Shown in pieces: positions 14,016-18,682 of a stretch of 18,682 bases of DNA (position 1 is the first letter of the stretch; the number at the start of each line of letters is the position of its first letter). The notes beneath the pieces were generated by a model. The model searched no databases, had not been told where the DNA came from, and was given only the letters and a program-made list of their open reading frames with translations. Origin of the DNA: JALYUA01 sp038329555 (GTDB taxonomy: Bacteria > Acidobacteriota > Thermoanaerobaculia > UBA5066 > Gp7-AA6); the NCBI GenBank assembly GCA_038329555.1, contig JBBQNC010000040.1:1-18682 (forward strand), given 5' to 3'. The translations under genes and the position numbers were made by a program.

Positions 14016-14456
14016 ATGAAGGTTTCCCGGACTCCCGTGGCGCGCCGAGAGACGCCGCAGCGGCGCCTCGTCTACGACGCCGTCGCGCGCAGCGACTCCC
14101 ATCCCACGGCGGAGTGGGTCCACGAACGGGTGCGCCGGTCGATGCCTCGCGTCTCCCTGGGCACCGTCTATCGAAACCTCCAGCTGCTCGTTGCCGACGG
14201 GCGCCTGCGCATGTGGACGCGCGGGCGCACCACGCGGTTCGACGCGGACCTCTCGAAGCACGATCACTTCACGTGCGAGCGGTGCGGGCTCCTGATCGAT
14301 CTCGAGAGGAACGAGGAATCCCTGGCGTCTGCGTCGGAGAGGAAGCTCAGGGCGCGCGGGCACGAGGTCCGCGATCGCATCCTGGAATTCGTCGGCCTCT
14401 GCCGGACCTGCCGGCGGACCGCAAAAACAGAAGGAGATTTGCCATACCCACGCTGA
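14016..14456 (+). CDS. PerR-type Fur-family peroxide-responsive regulator
   Basis: This 146-residue Fur-family repressor has the winged-helix segment VSLGTVYRNLQLLVADG (~46-62) and both structural zinc CxxC pairs: Cys87/Cys90 and Cys129/Cys132. The regulatory metal ligands of Bacillus PerR (His37, Asp85, His91, His93, Asp104) all have counterparts: His29 in HPTAE, Asp76 in RFD, His82 and His84 in KHDHF, and Asp95 in LLIDL. This set, particularly the Asp after RF, favours peroxide sensing by metal-catalysed oxidation over iron sensing. ATG 14016 is preferred to TTG 13992, because the longer version would translate through the candidate operator and lacks support. The 3' end overlaps the rubrerythrin start by 13 bases, so the regulator appears to head a peroxide-defence operon that it probably represses. 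Confidence 0.92.
   Translation: MKVSRTPVARRETPQRRLVYDAVARSDSHPTAEWVHERVRRSMPRVSLGTVYRNLQLLVADGRLRMWTRGRTTRFDADLSKHDHFTCERCGLLIDLERNEESLASASERKLRARGHEVRDRILEFVGLCRTCRRTAKTEGDLPYPR
14431..14436 (+). promoter_or_regulatory. Ribosome-binding site that points to an ATA start of rubrerythrin
   Basis: AAGGAG is a near-perfect Shine-Dalgarno sequence. It is followed by 7 bases and then ATA (14444-14446), exactly where homology requires the first codon of rubrerythrin. No ATG, GTG or TTG is in the correct frame near this position. Confidence 0.75.
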
Positions 14457-14869
14457 ACGGAACGAAGACGCACGAGAACCTGATGCACGCCTTCGCCGGA
14501 GAGTCGCAGGCGAACCGCCGCTATCTCTACTTCGCGCGCCGGGCGGACATAGAGGGTTACGCCGACATCGGCGGGCTCTTCCGCGACACCGCCGAAGCCG
14601 AGACGGGGCACGCGTTCGGACACCTGGACTTCCTCAAGGAGGTCGGCGACCCGGCGACCGGATTCGCCATGGGTAACACCGACGCGAACCTGAAGTCGGC
14701 GGTGGAAGGGGAGACCTACGAGTACACCCAGATGTACCCGGGATTCGCCCGGACCGCGCGCGAGGAAGGGTTCACGGAAGTCTCCGAATGGTTCGAGACC
14801 CTCGCGCGCGCCGAGAAGTCGCACGCGGGACGCTTCCAGAAGGGCCTCGACAACCTCGGCTCCTACTGA
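14444..14869 (+). CDS. rbr: Rubrerythrin, short form without rubredoxin domain, apparent ATA start
   Basis: Rubrerythrin is a cytoplasmic di-iron peroxidase that reduces hydrogen peroxide. The 141 residues cover only the four-helix ferritin-like domain. Counting ATA as residue 1, the ligands are Glu20, Glu53, His56, Glu90, Glu93, Glu124 and His127. The first three have the same numbers as in Desulfovibrio rubrerythrin, and TLNGTKT aligns with its residues 3-9 (SLKGSRT), so the ATA occupies the position of the normal Met. AAGGAG lies 7 bases upstream. The next possible start, CTG 14453, is 16 bases from the ribosome-binding site and would remove conserved residues. The usual C-terminal rubredoxin domain is absent, so electrons must come from another protein; the Fe-S oxidoreductase 9 bases downstream is the obvious candidate. 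The ATA may be a real rare start or a single-base error or mutation of ATG. Confidence 0.92.
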   Translation: MPTLNGTKTHENLMHAFAGESQANRRYLYFARRADIEGYADIGGLFRDTAEAETGHAFGHLDFLKEVGDPATGFAMGNTDANLKSAVEGETYEYTQMYPGFARTAREEGFTEVSEWFETLARAEKSHAGRFQKGLDNLGSY

Positions 14870-14878
14870 GCCGGGCGT

Positions 14879-16174
14879 TTGACCTTCAACCCCGCGGCGG
14901 CCGATTTCGCCGATCCGGCCGCCGTGGACCGCGAGCTGCGGCGGGTCGCGGATATCTGCCACACGTGCCGCCGCTGCTACAACCTGTGCCCGTCCTTCGA
15001 CGTCCTCTTCCGGGCGCTCGATCGCCCGGAGGTTGACGGCGAGGCCGAGCGCCTGGAGAGCCGCGACCTGGGCGGCTTCTCGGACCTCTGCTACGAGTGC
15101 AAGCTCTGCATCCCGCACTGTCCCTACTACCCGCCGCACCGCTGGGAGGTGGATATCCCCCGGGTGGTCTTCCGCGATCGGGCGGCGCGGGTCAAGACCG
15201 ACGGGAAGCCGCGGCTGCGCGAGCGCGTGCTCGCGTCCGCGGATGCGATCGGCCGGCTCTCGACGAAGGCTTCGTCGATCGTCAACACGTTGAACGAGAC
15301 GCGGCTCGCCCGGTTCGTCCTCGAGAAGACGCTCGGCGTGCATCGCGACCGGATGCTTCCGGCCTACGCCCCGCACCCGTTCGACTCCTGGTGGAGGAAG
15401 CGCGGCGGACGGACCGAGCCTCTGTCCGGGACGGGCGAGAATCGCGTCGCCCTCTTCGTCACCTGCAGCCTGAACTACAACGCGCCCGAGGTGGCGCGGG
15501 CGGCCGTCGCGGTGCTCGAGAAGAACGGGTGCGAAGTCGCGGTGCCTCAGCAGCGCTGCTGCGGGATGCCGTTCCTGGAGAGCGGTGAGATCGACGCCGC
15601 GAAGGAAAGCCGGTTCGACAACGTCGCCTCCTTTCACCCCTTCGTCCGGGCCGGTTACGCGATCGTCGTACCGGGCCCGACCTGCAGCATGACGCTGAAG
15701 AAGGAATATCCCGTGCTGGGCGACGAGCCCGCGGCCCGGGACGTCGCGGCGGCGACGCAGGACATCGGCGAATACCTGATGTGCCGCCACGCCGGGGGGA
15801 AGCTCGCGCTCGACTTCCAGCGCAGCCCGGGGCGCGTCCTCTACCAGTTCGCGTGTCATCTCAAGGTGCAGGACATCGGCTTCAAGTCGAGAGACCTGCT
15901 GATGCTGATCCCCGGGACCGAGGTGATCACCGTCGAGAGATGTACGGGCCACGACGGCACGTGGAGCATGAAGACCGAGTACTTCCCCCTCTCGATGCGG
16001 GTCGGCGAGCCCGTCTTCGAGGAGGTTCGCAAGCACCGCCCCGATGCGATCGCGTCCGACTGCCCGCTGGCGGCGCTGCAGATCCGACAGGGCACGGGTC
16101 GCACGGCGCGCCACCCGATTCAAGATGCTGGCCGACGCCTACGGCCTCTCGACCGAAGGGGACTGAGCGCATGA
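14879..16174 (+). CDS. GlpC/HdrD-like Fe-S oxidoreductase with CCG domains, probable 3' frameshift
   Basis: This 431-residue protein resembles GlpC and heterodisulfide-reductase subunits that pass electrons through 4Fe-4S clusters. It has two ferredoxin-type motifs, Cys27/30/33/37 and Cys71/74/77/81, both ending in CP. Two CCG domains follow: Cys196, Cys227-Cys228-Gly, Cys269; then Cys326, Cys355, Cys395. No membrane segment is seen. The start is TTG 14879, nine bases after the rubrerythrin stop, because no other start precedes the first cluster motif. The last ~17 residues look wrong: after RHPI the frame gives an Arg-rich tail, whereas removing one T of the TT at 16119-16120 yields KMLADAYGLSTEGD and a stop at 16164-16166. 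The latter looks like the normal family ending. As read, the stop overlaps the next start as ATGA. Confidence 0.9.
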   Translation: MTFNPAAADFADPAAVDRELRRVADICHTCRRCYNLCPSFDVLFRALDRPEVDGEAERLESRDLGGFSDLCYECKLCIPHCPYYPPHRWEVDIPRVVFRDRAARVKTDGKPRLRERVLASADAIGRLSTKASSIVNTLNETRLARFVLEKTLGVHRDRMLPAYAPHPFDSWWRKRGGRTEPLSGTGENRVALFVTCSLNYNAPEVARAAVAVLEKNGCEVAVPQQRCCGMPFLESGEIDAAKESRFDNVASFHPFVRAGYAIVVPGPTCSMTLKKEYPVLGDEPAARDVAAATQDIGEYLMCRHAGGKLALDFQRSPGRVLYQFACHLKVQDIGFKSRDLLMLIPGTEVITVERCTGHDGTWSMKTEYFPLSMRVGEPVFEEVRKHRPDAIASDCPLAALQIRQGTGRTARHPIQDAGRRLRPLDRRGLSA

Positions 16175-16755
16175 AACCGATCTTCGGCGACGAGGTCCTG
16201 AACCTTCACGAGTACGAGATCGCGCGTCCGGATTTCCGGCAGCGGGTCATCGACCGGAAACGCCGCCGCCGCGTGGCGCTGGGGCCCCTCATGACCCTCG
16301 TCTTCGAGAACCGGGAAACGGTCCTCTTCCAGATTCAGGAGATGCTCCGCATCGAGCGCATCGTCCGCCCCGAAAAAGTCCAGGTGGAGCTCGACGTGTA
16401 CAACGAGCTCCTGCCCGGCGAAAGCGAGGTGGCGGCGACGCTTTTCATCGAGGTCACGGATCCGGAGCGGGTCCAGCCGGCTCTCGACGGCTTCGTGGGC
16501 CTGGACGAGCCGGGGCGGCTTTCGATGCGCGTCGGCGGCGTCGACTACCCGGCCGTCTTCGCCGCCGGCCAGAGCCGCGAGGACCGGATCTCAGCCGTCC
16601 ACTACATCCGGTTTCCTCTCGGCGAGGAGGGCCGGCTCGCCCTGGCGGCCCGCGCGAAGGCGGAACTGCGCGTGGACCATGGCGGGTACTCGGCGACCGC
16701 CCTCCTGTCGCCCGAGACGGTCGAGGAGCTGCGCGAGGACCTCGCGACACCGTAA
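16171..16755 (+). CDS. DUF3501 family protein
   Basis: This 194-residue protein belongs to DUF3501, a family of unknown function. I recall it being encoded next to rubrerythrin and GlpC-like Fe-S oxidoreductase genes in other bacteria, as it is here. Visible family-like segments include LVFENRETVLFQIQEMLRIERI (approximately residues 45-66, the most conserved part), the VYNELLPGESEVAATLFIEV block and a later ISAVHYIRFPL. It has no signal peptide, cysteine motif or membrane segment, so it is probably a cytoplasmic partner and not a redox protein itself. ATG 16171 overlaps the apparent stop of the upstream gene, or lies 5 bases after it if the suspected frameshift is corrected. Both arrangements indicate cotranscription with perR-type regulator, rubrerythrin and the Fe-S gene. 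A direct enzymatic role cannot be proposed. Confidence 0.88.
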   Translation: MKPIFGDEVLNLHEYEIARPDFRQRVIDRKRRRRVALGPLMTLVFENRETVLFQIQEMLRIERIVRPEKVQVELDVYNELLPGESEVAATLFIEVTDPERVQPALDGFVGLDEPGRLSMRVGGVDYPAVFAAGQSREDRISAVHYIRFPLGEEGRLALAARAKAELRVDHGGYSATALLSPETVEELREDLATP

Positions 16756-16815
16756 CCGGCGGTTCGGCCGTTCGGGGGTTCCGAAGGGCGGCCGGTCGCC
16801 GTGCGGCCCGTAGGC

Positions 16816-16821
16816 GATAAT
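16816..16821 (+). promoter_or_regulatory. Candidate -10 box of the HD-GYP gene
   Basis: GATAAT matches consensus at 5 of 6 positions and ends 6 bases before GTG 16828, again implying a leaderless transcript. The -35 region is not recognisable. The preceding 60 bases contain only a weak TTCGG/CCGAA hairpin (16771-16785). Confidence 0.5.
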
Positions 16822-16827
16822 TTCGCC

Positions 16828-18682
16828 GTGCCTCCCGGACAGCCGAGCGGTTTCCGGCGGGTGGTCTTTCATGGCCGCCCGGCGGAAGGGGCTTCGTTTC
16901 TTCCGGCGTCCGAGCGAGTCGAGCCGCGCCCGTTTCGAGCGGCCTGGATGCTGCGCGCCGACGAGGTCGGCGTCGTCCTGCTCGAGCCGCACATGGCCGG
17001 GGCCCTCGCCGGACCTCCCCGGGCGGACGTGGGGGAGGGGGCCGACCGGATCGGCGTCCTGCTTGTGGGGGACACCGCGGGCGCCCTCGATCCCTTCTGG
17101 GCGGCGCGTCTCTACTTTTCACTTCCGGCGGGCTCCTCCGGCGAGCACGTCGCGCGCGCGATCTCTTCCCTGCTGCGCGTGCTCGAGGAGCGAACCCTCT
17201 CCGCCCGGGCGCGCCGCTCGCTGGCGGACCGGACCGTCGAGATCCGCGCGCTCGTCGACGTCGGCGTGGCGCTCTCGGCCGAGCGCGATCGCGACGCCCT
17301 GCTCGAGACGATCCTGTCGCGCGCGCGGGCCCTGACGCACGCGGACGCCGGCAGCCTCTATCTGCTCGACGAGCGCGACGGCGCTCCCGTCCTTCACTTC
17401 GTCCGTGCGCAGAACGACTCCGTCCGGTTCGACTTCGTCGAGCAGACACTGCCTCTCGACGACGCGTCGATTGCCGGATTCGTCGCGCGCTCGGGCCGCG
17501 TCGTGAACCTCGCTGACGTCAACGCGATCCCGGCCGACGCTCCCTACCGGTTCGACGCCGGTTTCGACCGGCGGCACGGATACCGCTCCCGATCGATGCT
17601 CACCGTTCCGATGGTCACTCCAGGAGGGCGCACGATCGGCGTCCTCCAGCTCTTGAACCGCCTGAAGCGGGAGGTCCCCGACGTCACCGTCACGGCGTTC
17701 ATGAAGATTCAGCACGTGCCCTTCGGCCCGGAGAACGAGGAGGTCGCGCGCGCCCTCGCCGCGCAGGCGGCGGTGGCGGTCGAGAACCGGCGCTTGACGG
17801 AGAGCATTCGCCGCCTCTTCGAGGGTTTCGTCGAGGCGAGCGTGACGGCGATCGAGCAGCGCGACCCCACGACGTCGGGGCATTCCGAGCGGGTCGCTCT
17901 TCTCGCCGCTTCGCTGGCCGAGCTCGTCGACCGGTCCGACGCCGGACCGTTCGCCGAGGTCCGGGTCTCGAAGGAGGAGCTCCGGGAGCTGCGCTACGCG
18001 GCGGTGCTCCACGACTTCGGAAAAGTCGGCGTCCGGGAGCAGGTGCTCGTGAAAGCACGCAAGCTGCCGCCGGGCGTGGCCGCCCTAGTGCGCTCGCGGA
18101 TCGAACAGGCCATCCTCTCGGCGGCCGCCGACGTCTGGGAGAAGGCGGCGCGCGAGAAGTGGACGGAGAAGAAGATCGCCCTCGCCCTCGCGGACCGCGT
18201 CGCGAGGCTCGAGCGCGCGTGGAAGGTCGTCGAGAAGGCGGACGAGCCGAGCCTGCTCGGCGGCGAGATCGCCGCGGAGGTCGGCGCTCTCGGCGACCTC
18301 TCCTACCGCGACGCGACCGGGACGCTCCGGCCGGTCGTCGCGCCCGAGGAGATCGCCTATCTCTCGATCCCGCGCGGGAGCCTGAACGCCCGCGAGCGCC
18401 AGGAGATCGAGTCCCACGTGACCCAGACCTTCCGGTTCCTCTCGAAGATCCCGTGGACGCCGGATCTGGCGCGCGTCCCCGAGTGGGCGTGGGCGCACCA
18501 CGAGAAGCTCGACGGGTCCGGTTATCCGCGGCGGCTCGCATCGGCGCAAATTCCCTTGGCGGTGCGCGCGATCACGATCAGCGACATCTTCGACGCGCTC
18601 GCCGCGCGGGATCGCCCCTACAAGCCGGCCGTCCCGAGCGGCCGGGCGCTCGAGATCCTCACGGGCGAGGCGACGCGGGGCG
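16828..18682 (+). CDS. GAF and HD-GYP domain protein, probable c-di-GMP phosphodiesterase (3' end cut by window)
   Basis: The frame is open from GTG 16828 to the window edge (618 codons). Residues 1-~135 are unrecognised. Residues ~137-325 form a GAF sensor (ADAGSLYLLDE, IGVLQLLNR, AQAAVAVENRRL). The HD-GYP domain begins near 329: His352 in GHSERV, His395-Asp396 in LHDFGKVG, His530 in ESHV, His557-His558, and GYP at 565-567 in DGSGYP, then SDIFDALAARDRPYK. All expected metal and signature residues are present, so hydrolysis of cyclic di-GMP is likely. Unusually, about 135 residues separate HD from the next His; roughly 30 are typical. The insertion is helical and charged. GTG 16828 lies 6 bases after a GATAAT box, suggesting leaderless expression. 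No membrane segment or signal peptide is visible, so it is probably cytoplasmic. Confidence 0.9.
   Translation, partial: MPPGQPSGFRRVVFHGRPAEGASFLPASERVEPRPFRAAWMLRADEVGVVLLEPHMAGALAGPPRADVGEGADRIGVLLVGDTAGALDPFWAARLYFSLPAGSSGEHVARAISSLLRVLEERTLSARARRSLADRTVEIRALVDVGVALSAERDRDALLETILSRARALTHADAGSLYLLDERDGAPVLHFVRAQNDSVRFDFVEQTLPLDDASIAGFVARSGRVVNLADVNAIPADAPYRFDAGFDRRHGYRSRSMLTVPMVTPGGRTIGVLQLLNRLKREVPDVTVTAFMKIQHVPFGPENEEVARALAAQAAVAVENRRLTESIRRLFEGFVEASVTAIEQRDPTTSGHSERVALLAASLAELVDRSDAGPFAEVRVSKEELRELRYAAVLHDFGKVGVREQVLVKARKLPPGVAALVRSRIEQAILSAAADVWEKAAREKWTEKKIALALADRVARLERAWKVVEKADEPSLLGGEIAAEVGALGDLSYRDATGTLRPVVAPEEIAYLSIPRGSLNARERQEIESHVTQTFRFLSKIPWTPDLARVPEWAWAHHEKLDGSGYPRRLASAQIPLAVRAITISDIFDALAARDRPYKPAVPSGRALEILTGEATRG

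Noticed and set aside
16871..17335. A plus-strand frame of 154 residues at the start of the HD-GYP gene
   Set aside because: It is out of frame with the continuous GAF/HD-GYP coding sequence that begins at 16828, and it has no recognisable domain.

Overview
The window is high-GC bacterial chromosome, densely coding on both strands. Its contents are a FadL/SGNH pair, a PASTA-less soluble Ser/Thr kinase with a GAF domain, an HD-GYP protein with a GAF domain, an EF-P with an Asn-tipped loop, and a rubrerythrin/Fe-S oxidoreductase/DUF3501 cluster. This mix, together with GC-rich intergenic repeats, suggests an Acidobacteriota-like or other deep soil/sediment lineage. That placement is an inference; nothing here is a phylogenetic marker strong enough to fix it.

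Layout. 1-1146: a complete IS630-family element with terminal inverted repeats and a TA duplication, ending 10 bases before a DUF488 gene (1156-1734) whose GTG start lies in the loop of a REP-like hairpin. 1735-1920: GC-rich repeats, including two near-identical 45-bp direct repeats. 1921-5039 (minus): a Ser/Thr kinase-GAF-degenerate phosphatase protein, translationally coupled through a GTGA overlap to a PhzF-fold protein that has lost two active-site residues. 5040-5158: divergent promoter region. 5159-7953 (plus): FadL-type outer-membrane channel and secreted SGNH/GDSL hydrolase, closed by a clear terminator. 8102-8662: efp. 8851-9930: secreted M23 peptidase with a strong promoter. 10041-13745 (minus): a 1234-residue multidomain Fe-S flavoprotein resembling NfnB (GltD-like) fused to NfnA (FNR/PyrK-like). 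13746-14015: heptamer microsatellite, a hairpin and a candidate PerR operator. 14016-16755 (plus): a tight four-gene cluster of PerR-type regulator, short rubrerythrin, GlpC/HdrD-like Fe-S oxidoreductase and DUF3501. 16828-end: GAF/HD-GYP phosphodiesterase, cut by the window edge.

How the genes may work together. The 14.0-16.8 kb cluster looks like a peroxide-defence operon: a metal-dependent peroxide sensor, a di-iron peroxidase lacking its own rubredoxin domain, and an Fe-S protein that could feed it electrons. The large neighbouring flavoprotein could be a source of low-potential electrons, but that link is only by proximity. FadL and the SGNH hydrolase plausibly act in sequence: ester hydrolysis outside, then uptake of the hydrophobic product.

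Sequence-level oddities include a rubrerythrin whose only sensible start codon is ATA, a probable one-base insertion near the 3' end of the Fe-S oxidoreductase, and several genes whose -10 box sits only 6-9 bases before the start codon, pointing to leaderless transcripts.
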